Source: Acetomicrobium thermoterrenum DSM 13490
GTDB taxonomy: Bacteria; Synergistota; Synergistia; Synergistales; Acetomicrobiaceae
Assembly (NCBI RefSeq): GCF_900107215.1
Contig: NZ_FNPD01000005.1
Coordinates: forward strand, 99,513-163,512
Direction of reading: 5' to 3'
Length of the DNA stretch: 64,000 nt
In this document: positions 51,244 to 60,228 of the stretch, piece after piece
How the letters are laid out: the number at the start of each line of letters is the position of its first letter
Numbering within the stretch: position 1 is the first letter of the stretch
Position numbers and translations under genes: made by a program
Notes under the pieces: generated by a model
What the model saw: the letters and a program-made list of their open reading frames with translations, nothing else
What the model was told of the DNA's origin: nothing
The model's database searches: none

Positions 51244-52500
51244 TCAGTCCAAGTACTTTCTAGGGTCGGCTATTCTGCCCTCTATCGCCGAAGCTGCGCA
51301 CGTAGCGGGTGAGGCCAAATATATGTTCGACTTGTTGTTGCCCATTCGACCCTTAAAGTTTCTGTTAGCCGTGGAGATGACGTTTTCTCCCTCTCCCGGC
51401 ACGCCAAGATGTGTGCCCGGACAGGGTCCGCACCCCGGCGGGATGAGCGTAGCTTTTGCTTCGACCAAGGAGGCTATGATGCCCTGCTTTGCGGCCTCAA
51501 GCATAACCTCCCTCGAAGCAGGACATACGAGCAGCCTGACAGAATCATTTACCTTCCGCCCTCTTAAGATACTTTCAGCTTCCTTTAAATCCTCTAAACG
51601 TCCGTTGGTGCAGGTGCCTATGAAGACCTGCTGTACGGGAATTCCGATGGCTTCATCCACGGGGTGGACGTTGTCGACGGCGTGGGGAAAGGCCACTTGA
51701 GGTTCGAGGTTAGCTGCGTCGATATGGAGAACATCTATGAAATTTGCATCTGCGTCGCTCAACTTGGGAGTAAAGAAACGAGATGAACGGCTGCGAACCC
51801 ATTCGAGCGTCTTCTCATCTGGCGGGACTATCCCCCCCTTGGCCCCCGCTTCGATCGCCATGTTACAAAGCGTCATCCTGCCTCCCATTGACATGTCGTC
51901 GATGCAACTGCCTGTAAATTCGAGACAGAGGTAGTCCGCCCCGTCGGATTTCAATATTCCTATGATGTGAAGCATGAGGTCCTTGGGATAGACTCCACGG
52001 GTTAGCCCCTTTTCGACGACGATCTTCATGGTCTGGGGGACCTTAAGCCATAATTTGCCCGTAAGGAGCACGCCGCTTGCGTCGGTTGATCCTATGCCGA
52101 AGGAAAATGCCCCGACGGCACCGTAAGTGCAGGTATGAGAATCGGTCCCGAGGGCGATGTCGCCAGGCAAGACCATCCCCTTCTCCAGCATCAGTTGATG
52201 GCAGATCCCTTCGCCGACGTCGAAGAACCTTATTCCCTGCTCCTTCGCGAAGCTTCTCAACATATCGTGGAGACCGCTGATCCGTTCGTTTGGACTTGGC
52301 GTGGCGTGGTCAAGGACGAAGGCAACCTTTGCGGAGTCCCACACCCTTTCCCTTTCAAATTCCCTGAAGGCCTTGATCGCAAGCGGGCCCGTGGCGTCGT
52401 GACACATCAACATATCTACGGGTACCACGCAATAATCTCCTGCCTTAACCTCTTCGCCGACGTGACCGGAAATTATCTTTTCGACAATCGTCTTTCCCAT
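51244..52500 (-). CDS. Aconitase-family hydro-lyase, large subunit (LeuC/DmdA-like)
   Basis: 418 residues, the short archaeal/anaerobe LeuC class. Signatures are LGTDSHTCTYGAVGAFSFGIGSTD (split here), VFIGTCTNGR and PPGCGPCPGTHLG; the three cysteines in CTN, CGPC ligate a [4Fe-4S] cluster. ATG 52500 is chosen, seven bases after AGGGGG; an earlier in-frame start would add 25 residues not seen in the family. It is the first gene of the minus-strand operon leading to the TRAP transporter and lyase. The substrate is a 2- or 3-hydroxy di- or tricarboxylate, not defined further. Confidence 0.9.
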   Translation of the reverse strand: MGKTIVEKIISGHVGEEVKAGDYCVVPVDMLMCHDATGPLAIKAFREFERERVWDSAKVAFVLDHATPSPNERISGLHDMLRSFAKEQGIRFFDVGEGICHQLMLEKGMVLPGDIALGTDSHTCTYGAVGAFSFGIGSTDASGVLLTGKLWLKVPQTMKIVVEKGLTRGVYPKDLMLHIIGILKSDGADYLCLEFTGSCIDDMSMGGRMTLCNMAIEAGAKGGIVPPDEKTLEWVRSRSSRFFTPKLSDADANFIDVLHIDAANLEPQVAFPHAVDNVHPVDEAIGIPVQQVFIGTCTNGRLEDLKEAESILRGRKVNDSVRLLVCPASREVMLEAAKQGIIASLVEAKATLIPPGCGPCPGTHLGVPGEGENVISTANRNFKGRMGNNKSNIYLASPATCAASAIEGRIADPRKYLD

Positions 52501-52831
52501 ATCGATGCCCCCTGTCGTCTCTTTCGTATAGGAGTGGGCGATGTTTTGATGTTTTAGGGTAAGATAGTTATTCAAGCATGCAATATTGGAAGTGTCTTTC
52601 CATTGGTTGTTTTAAAAATACCACTAATATAATTTTTGTCAATAGTAGGATGGCATGATTTTTAGTGATATCGATGATGTCTCTTAATATCCACAGGGCG
52701 AACAAAAACATCATTAATATAACGTATGTTCCAGCGGTCTTTGAAGGCGAGACACCTCTGTATCTCCTTCTTTCCGCCGCTAATTGAGTTAGTTTCCCTG
52801 CTTATCAATAAAAAGAAATTTCATGACCGGC

Positions 52832-52853
52832 ACAATACATATATATGCATTGT
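52832..52853. promoter_or_regulatory. 22-bp near-perfect palindrome in the divergent intergenic region
   Basis: ACAATACATATATATGCATTGT has 10 of 11 base pairs symmetric. It sits in the 505-bp non-coding region (52501-53005) that separates the two divergent catabolic operons, 331 bp before the leuC-like gene and 152 bp before the AtuA gene. The ACAAT...ATTGT shape resembles sites of GntR/FCD-type or similar dimeric regulators. No other gene was found in this region. Confidence 0.65.
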
Positions 52854-53005
52854 ATCATTTGGTCAAAGACAAATAGATAAATTTTTAGCGATATAACCCT
52901 TTTTCATATATTGACTTAAAGGTAAAGGAGTGATAAGCTCGACAAAGATAGGAAATATATATCCGTTATTATGATGCAAAGGGCATCACGATCGGAGGGA
53001 TCGAA

Positions 53006-54388
53006 TTGGAAAAGGTTTCGTTATTGGTGTCAACGGGAAATTTGGGCGATAACATAATCGAGGAGGGATCCTTTTACGAAGGAGTGAAACGTCAGATCGA
53101 TTGTTTCGCCGCAGATGCCGGCACTGCCGATGCAGGTCCCACCTTTTTGGGCGCCGACATGCCCCACAACCCAATCGAGTGGGAGGAACACGACCTAGAA
53201 CTTCTCCTGGTAGAAAGCAGAAAAAGAAACGTTCCTATGATAGTTGGCTCCTGTAGCACAACAGGTACCGACAGCGCAGTGGACAGATATGCAGATATCA
53301 TCAGAAGGCTTGCCAAAAAACACGGGTTGGAGCCCTTCAAAATGGCCTTGATATACTCTCAGGTCAGCAAGGAGGAGCTGCAAAGAAGGCTCAAGGATAT
53401 CGAACCTCTCGAGGCTCCCTACGAACTTACCGAAGAAGTCTTAAACGAGACGACAAACGTAACGGCATCCATGGGCATAGAGCAGATCGTACACGCCCTG
53501 GAAGAAGGCGCAGACGTAATTTTAGCGGGCAGGGCCTGCGACGACGCTGTCTTGGCGGCCTACCCCATATATAAGGGCTTTCCCAAGGGTATCAGCCTGC
53601 ATATGGGCAAAGCTGCCGAATGCGCATCGCTGGTATGTTGGCCCCAGATGGTGAAGGAATCCATCATAGCGACGGTCACCAAAGAATACTTTTCAATAGA
53701 ACCCATGCATCCGGCACAGCGGGCGACGCCCCACAGCGTGGCGGCCCACTCGATGTACGAGAGGACAAACCCCTTTGTACAAGGTGTGCCCGGCGGGATT
53801 TTGGACATGCACGAATCCGAGTACGTCGCCGAAACGGACCGCATCACCAGGGTTTACGGGAGCAAATTCGTCCCCTCTCCCGACGGAACCTACAAGGTGA
53901 AGCTGGAGGGAGCCGGCGAGGTGGGCTACAGGGTGTATCACCTGGTCGGAATCAGGGACACGAGGGCCATCGCAAACATCGACCAAATATTGGTGGATAC
54001 CCGAAAGAAGGTCTCTCAGATCATAGGCCCCCACAGAGACAAAGACTACGAACTTTACTTTCACGTTTATGGCAAAAACGCCATCATGAAGGAATTCGAA
54101 CCTCAAGAGCAAATCACAAGCCAAGAACTTGCCATCGTCATAGAAGCCATATCAAAAGACGAGGAGTTGGCCACCTCCGTGGCAAAGTGCGCCAAATTCC
54201 GCTTTTTCTACATGAGCTATCCCGGACAGATGAATTCCTCCGGCGGATCGGTGGCGCTTCTTACGGACGAACCGCTTTATCCCAAAAACAAATGCTATAA
54301 ATGGACGGTGGATCACCTCCTGCGATTGGACGATCCGCTGGACGATAAGATATTCAGATTCTCCTTTGAAACTGTCAGGGGAAGGTAA
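53006..54388 (+). CDS. AtuA-family (DUF1446) protein
   Basis: 460 residues. The beginning STGNLGDN, the GPTFLGADMPHNP-type segment and the late SYPGQMNSSGGSVALLTDEPLY identify an acyclic-terpene-utilisation AtuA-like protein, a family of unknown reaction found in operons for unusual acids and terpenoids. I see SCSTTGTD (active-site-like) and DVILAGRACDDAVLAAYP as strongly conserved parts. The start is TTG, preceded by CGGAGGG. It is the first gene of a five-gene plus-strand operon with DUF4387 and three MmgE/PrpD proteins, and is divergent from the leuC-like operon. The AtuA/DUF4387 pairing is recurrent in bacteria. Function is inferred only as part of a catabolic pathway. Confidence 0.82.
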   Translation: MEKVSLLVSTGNLGDNIIEEGSFYEGVKRQIDCFAADAGTADAGPTFLGADMPHNPIEWEEHDLELLLVESRKRNVPMIVGSCSTTGTDSAVDRYADIIRRLAKKHGLEPFKMALIYSQVSKEELQRRLKDIEPLEAPYELTEEVLNETTNVTASMGIEQIVHALEEGADVILAGRACDDAVLAAYPIYKGFPKGISLHMGKAAECASLVCWPQMVKESIIATVTKEYFSIEPMHPAQRATPHSVAAHSMYERTNPFVQGVPGGILDMHESEYVAETDRITRVYGSKFVPSPDGTYKVKLEGAGEVGYRVYHLVGIRDTRAIANIDQILVDTRKKVSQIIGPHRDKDYELYFHVYGKNAIMKEFEPQEQITSQELAIVIEAISKDEELATSVAKCAKFRFFYMSYPGQMNSSGGSVALLTDEPLYPKNKCYKWTVDHLLRLDDPLDDKIFRFSFETVRGR

Positions 54389-54390
54389 CG

Positions 54391-55791
54391 ATGAGCGCGC
54401 CGAGGGACGAAAAGGATACGTTGCTCTGCAAGCTTGCCCGCTACTACGCCTCGTTGTCGTATGACGAAGTTCCTGCCAAAGTCATAGAAAGGGCAAAACG
54501 TTCACTGGTGGACTTCTTGGGCGAGCTGGCTGCAGGTTTTTACGTGGGGGAGCTGGCCGAGGCGGTAAATCCCTACCTTGTGGAGCTCGGAGGCAAGCCT
54601 GAGTCGACTTTACTTTGCGTAGGCAGAAAGATGCCTGCCCAAAACGCCGCCTTCGGAATGGGAGTAATGGCACATGCCATAGAGCTCGACGACGGCCACA
54701 GGTGGGGAACGTCACATCCTGCCGTGGCAATCATGCCTGCCGTGCTGGCCGTAGCCGAAAGGGAGAAAAGCTCTTACAGCGAAATCCTTTTAGCCATAGT
54801 CATCGGCTACGACATGATGCTTCGGGCGGCCAGGGCGATAAACCCCGCACACCTTAAAAGAGGGTTCCATTCGACTGGGACATGCGGCTCTTTAGGCGCT
54901 GCTGCTGCATGTGCGAAGCTTTTAAACTTGGACGAAGAAAAGACGGCTTACGCCATATCGATGGGCGGGCTTCAAAGCGCAGGATTACAGGAGATGCTCC
55001 ACGACCATCCGGGCGTGAAGCCCCTTCAGCCGGGAAAGGCTGCCTCCGCAGGCGTCCTGGCAGCAGACTTAGCAAAGCGCGGTGCCAAATCTCCCAGGAC
55101 CCTTTTTGAGGGAGAGCACGGCTGGCTTAAGGCCATGTGCGATTCGAATTACTCCGCCGAAGCCTTAGTAGGAGACCTTGGAACCCGATTTGAGATTCTT
55201 TACACCTACACGAAGCTTTATCCCACCTGCAGGCACTGTCACGCTGCCATAGACCTGGCGCGGGAGGCCAGGGAAACGCTATCCTGTGAACCGGCCGATA
55301 TAGAATCCATCGAAGTCAAAACTTACAGGCTCGGCATCGTGGAAGTTGGCCGGATACAGGTGCCAAAGACCCTACAGGAGGCCATGTTCAGCCTTCCCTT
55401 TGCCGTAGCAATAGCATTGACCCGAGGAAACGTCACGCTACAAGACTATACACCTGAGACGTTAAGCGATCCGAAGCTCATCTTTTTGGCCAAAAAGGTC
55501 CAAGTAATTGAAGACCAAAAATTAAATGACCTGTACCCCGAAGAAAGGGGTGCTCATATGAAGATAGTTTTAAAAGACGGCCGAAGCTTTGAAGAATACA
55601 TCCCCGTCGCCAAGGGAGAGCCGGAATTTCCCGTTACCGACGAAGACTTAAAGAAAAAGCTGCAAGCCATGTTATCCCCCTACTACCCCAACGCCTTCTT
55701 CGAAGGCCTGTGGAAAATGACGGTAGAGGGGAATATCGAAAGTCCAAGCTACAGAGAGATTATTGAACACTTTGGGAGGTTTTGTTCATGA
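54391..55791 (+). CDS. MmgE/PrpD family protein 1
   Basis: 466 residues, full MmgE/PrpD fold. Motifs: HAIELDDGHRWGTSHPA, GFHSTGTCGSLGAAAACA, the lysine in GVKPLQPGKAASAG and YPTCRHCHAAIDLA. The family includes 2-methylcitrate dehydratase, cis-aconitate decarboxylase and epimerases acting on polycarboxylates; His and Lys at the equivalent places serve as acid/base groups. It begins 2 bp after the AtuA gene and its stop overlaps the DUF4387 start (ATGA). One of three related but clearly different copies in this operon. Confidence 0.9.
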   Translation: MSAPRDEKDTLLCKLARYYASLSYDEVPAKVIERAKRSLVDFLGELAAGFYVGELAEAVNPYLVELGGKPESTLLCVGRKMPAQNAAFGMGVMAHAIELDDGHRWGTSHPAVAIMPAVLAVAEREKSSYSEILLAIVIGYDMMLRAARAINPAHLKRGFHSTGTCGSLGAAAACAKLLNLDEEKTAYAISMGGLQSAGLQEMLHDHPGVKPLQPGKAASAGVLAADLAKRGAKSPRTLFEGEHGWLKAMCDSNYSAEALVGDLGTRFEILYTYTKLYPTCRHCHAAIDLAREARETLSCEPADIESIEVKTYRLGIVEVGRIQVPKTLQEAMFSLPFAVAIALTRGNVTLQDYTPETLSDPKLIFLAKKVQVIEDQKLNDLYPEERGAHMKIVLKDGRSFEEYIPVAKGEPEFPVTDEDLKKKLQAMLSPYYPNAFFEGLWKMTVEGNIESPSYREIIEHFGRFCS

Positions 55792-56114
55792 AGACAAAAA
55801 ATATCTGTGATTTAGCCAGAACCGTCAGGAGCAAAAATGCCGGAAGCTTCATGATAACCCTGGAGATCATATTCGACGACCGGCAAGTGTACGAAAGGGT
55901 AAAAAAAAGCGGAGCCATAACGAGGGAGGCGATAGCCAAGGCCTATAACGTAGAACCCGAAAAGATCTTAGACTTCATGTTCTTCGATCCGGGCATGGGC
56001 ATCAAGGCAAATTATCAGCGCCCGATCCCAAGCGGCGGACCTGCCGAAACGGACGTCTACGGCTGTCAGCAGTACGCTCCCCTCTTCTCGCTTGAAATAC
56101 CTTGGGAGGAGTGA
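55788..56114 (+). CDS. DUF4387 domain protein
   Basis: 108 residues, small, acidic and soluble. Conserved stretches are ICDLARTVRSKNAGSFMITLEIIFDD near the start and GPAETDVYGCQQYAPLFSLEIP at the end. DUF4387 proteins are typically encoded next to AtuA-family proteins, sometimes fused to them, suggesting a subunit role. The start is ATG 55788, overlapping the preceding stop codon; a TTG two codons earlier is too close to the GGGAGGT ribosome site. No catalytic motif is known. Confidence 0.8.
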   Translation: MKTKNICDLARTVRSKNAGSFMITLEIIFDDRQVYERVKKSGAITREAIAKAYNVEPEKILDFMFFDPGMGIKANYQRPIPSGGPAETDVYGCQQYAPLFSLEIPWEE

Positions 56115-56116
56115 CG

Positions 56117-57481
56117 ATGAGTAAGACCATCGCCGAAACCTTGGCAGATTTCATACAAAGGGCATCTTACGAAAATTTGCCCAAAGAGGTGACCCACCAG
56201 GCTAAAAGATGCCTTTTGGACACCTGCGGAGCCGTAATAGCGGGAAGCTATCACTCGACGTCAGGAAAGATAGCCCAAAACTACGCAAGGTCCCTGGAGG
56301 AGCCGCCCAAGGCTACGATAATTGGAACGGACATCATGAGATCTCCTCAAACGGCTGCCTTCGCAAACGGCATCGCAGCACACGCTCTGGAGCTCGACGA
56401 CGGCTCAAGGCATGCAACCTACCATCCCGGATCCTCGATCATACCTTCCTCCCTCGCCCTATGCGAGGCGGAAGGTAAAGCTGCTCAGGATTTGATCGCC
56501 GCTATCGCCGTTGGCTACGAAGTCTCCATAAGGATAGGAAAATCCATGAACCCACACCACTACCTCAAGGGATTTCATCCAACGGGAACGGTCGCTCATT
56601 TTGGCACGACGGCAGCCTGCTCCCAAATATTAAACTTAAGCGTCGAAGAAACGGTCAACGCCTTAGGACTTGCCGGAAGCCTGGCCTCTGGCATAAATCA
56701 ATACGAAATTGATGGTTCTCTGGTAAAACATTTACATCCAGGAAATGCGGCAAGAAACGGAATCTTGACTGCCTTACTGGCTAAAGAAGGCCTGACGGGC
56801 CCAAGGGGCGTAATCGAGGGACGACTTGGTTTCTGTCACTGTTTTTCCGACCGATACGACATCTCTTCCATCACGGAAGGTTTGGGAACCCAATATGATA
56901 TTTTATCCATTTACTTCAAGCCCTACCCCTCCTGCAGGTACGTCCACTACGCAAACGAGGCTACATTGAACATCCTAAAGGAGCACCCTATGACACCAGA
57001 AGACATTGACCAAATCCATATCCTCACACACCAAAACGCAAAGCAGGGCTCTGATATCCCCGATTACCAAACGGTCTTGCACGCACGCTTGAGCATCCAA
57101 TACGGAATAGCCTCAATATTAGCCAGAGGCAAAGCCGGGCTTCAAGAGTACACGGAAGAGGCGATAAAAGATCCAAAGGTGCATGAAATTGCAAAAAAGA
57201 TCACCATAGAAATAGATCCTGAAATTCAAAAACTATATCCGAATCCCAGGAGCATGATCGTCCAAATTAAGGATAAAAAAGGCAATATCTATTCATCGCG
57301 CGTAGATTATCCAAAGGGTGACCCGGAAAATCCAATGACAGACGAAGAATTGACAGATAAGTTCATCGACGTCACGGAAGGGGTCATTTCAAAGAAAAGA
57401 CAGGCGGAGATCATTGAAAATACGTTAAACGGATCGCACGACGCGCCGGTAAGAAGTTTGATGAGACTGTTAAGGTTCTAA
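56117..57481 (+). CDS. MmgE/PrpD family protein 2
   Basis: 454 residues. Motifs: HALELDDGSRHATYHPGS, GFHPTGTVAHFGTTAAC, LVKHLHPGNAARNG and YPSCRYVHYANEA. Like protein 1 it keeps the GFH histidine, the lysine and the YxxCR cysteine. The resemblance of HLHPGNAARNG to the aconitate decarboxylase/2-methylcitrate dehydratase core is close. It begins 2 bp after DUF4387, with GGAGGAGTG upstream. Probably a dehydratase, hydratase or decarboxylase acting on a polycarboxylate. Confidence 0.9.
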   Translation: MSKTIAETLADFIQRASYENLPKEVTHQAKRCLLDTCGAVIAGSYHSTSGKIAQNYARSLEEPPKATIIGTDIMRSPQTAAFANGIAAHALELDDGSRHATYHPGSSIIPSSLALCEAEGKAAQDLIAAIAVGYEVSIRIGKSMNPHHYLKGFHPTGTVAHFGTTAACSQILNLSVEETVNALGLAGSLASGINQYEIDGSLVKHLHPGNAARNGILTALLAKEGLTGPRGVIEGRLGFCHCFSDRYDISSITEGLGTQYDILSIYFKPYPSCRYVHYANEATLNILKEHPMTPEDIDQIHILTHQNAKQGSDIPDYQTVLHARLSIQYGIASILARGKAGLQEYTEEAIKDPKVHEIAKKITIEIDPEIQKLYPNPRSMIVQIKDKKGNIYSSRVDYPKGDPENPMTDEELTDKFIDVTEGVISKKRQAEIIENTLNGSHDAPVRSLMRLLRF

Positions 57482-57517
57482 GTCATATTTTTTAAATTAA
57501 TAGAGGAGGAAAAGAAG

Positions 57518-58906
57518 ATGTCGGAAAAACAGACGATGAGCAGACGGTTATCGGAATTCGCTGTCAACTTGAAATATGAGGACATTCCTTCGGAGGTGAT
57601 GGAACACCTCAAAAACGTCATGCTTGATGGCTACGGGTGCGGGCTATTCGGATCCACCACCCCGTGGATGAAGATCTACAAAGACGTCCTGACCGCCAGA
57701 ACGGATAGAAAGGAAGCCTCCATATGGGGAACGAGGGATAAAACTTCCGTCACGGCCGCTATGATGATAAACGGCTCGGCCATAAACTCCTTTGAGCTCG
57801 ACGACACGCATACCGACGGGATAATTCACGTTTCCACAGGAGTTTTGGGATGCGTCACCTCCTTTGCCGAGATGCTTGAAAATATTAGCGGGAAGGAATT
57901 TTTGGTCGCTGCCGCCCTGGCCTACGAGATATCCTGCCGCGTGGCCGCACCCATCGGCATGGAGCTGGCCCACGAGGGATTTAACAACACAGGCACCACC
58001 TGCGTATTCGGCTCTACGGCGGGCGTGGGAAGGCTGCTTGGCTTAAACGCTGAGCAAATGCAACACGCCATGGGAATTTCAGGAAACTGGGCAAGCGGCC
58101 TGCAGGCCGTACAGTTCGCCTCCATGGCAAAAAGGATAGTGCCCTCCAAATCCTCGGAAGGAGCCATCGTCGGAGCTTTGCTCGCCAAAGAGGGCTTCAC
58201 GGGGATCGAAGACGTCTTCGAAAACGAATTCGGAGGATTTTACCATTGCTTCACCGACAGAGTCTACAACGAAGAGCGCACCTGCGGCGAATTGGGCGAC
58301 CGGTGGGAGCTCATGGGCATTGGACTTAAGTTTTACTCCACTTGCCGAAGCAAACACACGACCATAGACGGCTTGAGAAAGTTCAGGGCGGAACATCCCG
58401 AGATAAAGCCTGAAGACATTAAAAAAATAGTCGTTCACACCACGTCCATAACGAGAAAGTACTCCGTCGACGCCGACGATATAAAAAGCGTAGTTTCAGC
58501 CCAATTAAGCCATCCTTATGTCTGTGCCGTTACGCTCATGGAAGGGAACGCCTTCATAGATCAGTTCACTGAAGACAAGATCAAAGATCCCAAGATATTG
58601 GAGTTCGCAAGAAAAGTAGAAGTCGTAGACGATCCTGAAATAGAAAACCTGCCAAGGGCTCTTCGCTACACCGTGAAAATAGACATCCACTTAAACGACG
58701 GACGCGTATTCAACCTGGAGGTAAATTATCCCAAGGGACATCCCAAAAACCCCTTCACTAAGGAAGAGTTGCTTTGGAAGTTCAAAACCCTGGGCTACAA
58801 GGCGATCCCCGACGACAAAAAACTCGACAAGATCGCCGAGGCCTTATTTAACCTGGAAGAAATCAAAAACGTCAAAAACTTCGTGGAGCTTTTGAGAAAG
58901 GAATAA
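57518..58906 (+). CDS. MmgE/PrpD family protein 3 (divergent)
   Basis: 462 residues. It has the family fold, but the active-site positions differ: NSFELDDTHTDGIIHVST replaces the H-P motif, GFNNTGTTCVFGSTAG has Asn in place of the GFH histidine, and the lysine appears in MAKRIVPSKSSEGA. YSTCRSKHTTIDG retains the Cys-Arg. Loss of a conserved acid/base His suggests a different reaction, such as epimerisation or isomerisation, or a structural role. It lies 36 bp after protein 2, with AGAGGAGGAAAAG upstream, and ends the operon at a strong terminator. Confidence 0.88.
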   Translation: MSEKQTMSRRLSEFAVNLKYEDIPSEVMEHLKNVMLDGYGCGLFGSTTPWMKIYKDVLTARTDRKEASIWGTRDKTSVTAAMMINGSAINSFELDDTHTDGIIHVSTGVLGCVTSFAEMLENISGKEFLVAAALAYEISCRVAAPIGMELAHEGFNNTGTTCVFGSTAGVGRLLGLNAEQMQHAMGISGNWASGLQAVQFASMAKRIVPSKSSEGAIVGALLAKEGFTGIEDVFENEFGGFYHCFTDRVYNEERTCGELGDRWELMGIGLKFYSTCRSKHTTIDGLRKFRAEHPEIKPEDIKKIVVHTTSITRKYSVDADDIKSVVSAQLSHPYVCAVTLMEGNAFIDQFTEDKIKDPKILEFARKVEVVDDPEIENLPRALRYTVKIDIHLNDGRVFNLEVNYPKGHPKNPFTKEELLWKFKTLGYKAIPDDKKLDKIAEALFNLEEIKNVKNFVELLRKE

Positions 58907-58911
58907 CTTTT

Positions 58912-58957
58912 AAATACCAAGCGGGGTGCCGTCGGCCACCCGCTTGGTATTTTTTTA
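58912..58957 (+). terminator. Intrinsic terminator of the AtuA-PrpD operon
   Basis: A perfect 14-bp stem (arm AAATACCAAGCGGG) with a 13-nt loop, running into seven T residues. Also placed to end the opposing glycerate kinase transcript. Confidence 0.9.
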
Positions 58958-58964
58958 TTTAAAA

Positions 58965-60212
58965 TCAATAGCATAAAATAAATATCAAATCATTTACGTT
59001 TGTGCCCGTCGGCCCCGTCTTTATCAAGCTATTAACTTTTTGTAAGGCATGATAGGAGTCGTTGTCGTTTAAGGCGTCGTCGATATCTATGCCGACTTCC
59101 TCTAGCGCTTTGGCCGTCTTTCCGTCGACGATTCCGCCCGCCGCATCCGTCGGGCCGTCGGTGCCATCCGTTCCTACGGAGGCTATGACAACTCCCGGAT
59201 AGTTTCTTATGCCTCGGGCAGCGGACAGGACAAGCTCCTGGTTTCTGCCTCCCTTTCCGGTTCCTTTTACGTGTACGACCGTCTCACCGCCCAGGATTAT
59301 CACACAAGGCCTTTCAAGAGGCCTTTCTTTTTCAACCTCTTCTCTGGCAATTGAAGCCAAAAACAAGCCTGCTTCGCTTGCCTCACAATCTAGCGTGGTA
59401 GTCAGGATCATGGCATTGTATCCCAAACTTACAGCCACATTTTTTGCGCTTTCGCATACCTTGGAGACGCTTCCTATTATCCTGGTTTCAACGTTGTCGA
59501 GGCTTTTAGGGGTTTCTTCCCTTAGGCTTTGAAGTATATGCTTCGGCAATTTTAAGTCGTATTTCCTTATTATTTTTCTTACGTCTTCGTACCTCGTCGA
59601 GTCGGGATAAGCGGGGCCCGAGGCGATGCTGTCGATCCTGTCGCCCAAGACGTCCGAAAGAACGAGGGAATACACCCTGGCTGGCGAGGCCATCAGAGCA
59701 AACTTTCCGCCCTTTACCCGAGACAGGCGCTTTCTTATGGCGTTTATCTCCACGATATTGGCCCCGCACCTTAAAAGCATATCGGTGACGTTTTTTATAT
59801 CCTCCAGGCTCACGCCATCTACAGGAAGCTCAAAAAGTGCAGACCCTCCTCCGGAGACCAAAAACAGCACAGTATCGCCCTTCGATAGGCCCTTCGCAAG
59901 TTCTACGGCCTCTTTCGTGGACCTGATCGTATTTTCGTCGGGTATGGGATGGCCCGCTTCGTAGATCTTAAGCCCCTCGATTGGGCCTTGGGAATGTCCG
60001 TATTTGGTGATGACAACGCCGCCTTTAACTTTTTCCTTAAGACAGTCCTTCGCGGACTTGGCCATCCTCCAAGCGGCTTTTCCTATGGCGACCAAATAAA
60101 TCTTGCCACCCAAATCCAGCTTTTTAAGCTCTTGTTCCACTCCCCTTTCGGGCAATACCGAGCTAACAGAATCCTCTATTATCCTAAAGGCATCTTCTTT
60201 TAAGCTTTTCAT
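58965..60212 (-). CDS. Glycerate 2-kinase (MOFRL/GckA family)
   Basis: 415 residues: N-terminal DUF4147-type domain with AIGKAAWRMAKSA, VSGGGSALFELPVDG and RKRLSRVKGGKFA, and the C-terminal MOFRL domain (VGTDGTDGPTDAAGGIVDG). It phosphorylates D-glycerate to 2-phosphoglycerate, feeding glycolysis. It is 16 bp after the GntP permease gene and belongs to a three-gene operon with an Fe-type alcohol dehydrogenase. Some family members were once called hydroxypyruvate reductases. Confidence 0.9.
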   Translation of the reverse strand: MKSLKEDAFRIIEDSVSSVLPERGVEQELKKLDLGGKIYLVAIGKAAWRMAKSAKDCLKEKVKGGVVITKYGHSQGPIEGLKIYEAGHPIPDENTIRSTKEAVELAKGLSKGDTVLFLVSGGGSALFELPVDGVSLEDIKNVTDMLLRCGANIVEINAIRKRLSRVKGGKFALMASPARVYSLVLSDVLGDRIDSIASGPAYPDSTRYEDVRKIIRKYDLKLPKHILQSLREETPKSLDNVETRIIGSVSKVCESAKNVAVSLGYNAMILTTTLDCEASEAGLFLASIAREEVEKERPLERPCVIILGGETVVHVKGTGKGGRNQELVLSAARGIRNYPGVVIASVGTDGTDGPTDAAGGIVDGKTAKALEEVGIDIDDALNDNDSYHALQKVNSLIKTGPTGTNVNDLIFILCY

Positions 60213-60228
60213 TAGCAGCAGCTCTCCG

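Noticed and set aside
51220..51244. Leucine biosynthesis (leuCD)
   Set aside because: No leuA, leuB or ilv genes are present, and the genes are in an operon with a TRAP transporter and a lyase. The catabolic reading is better.
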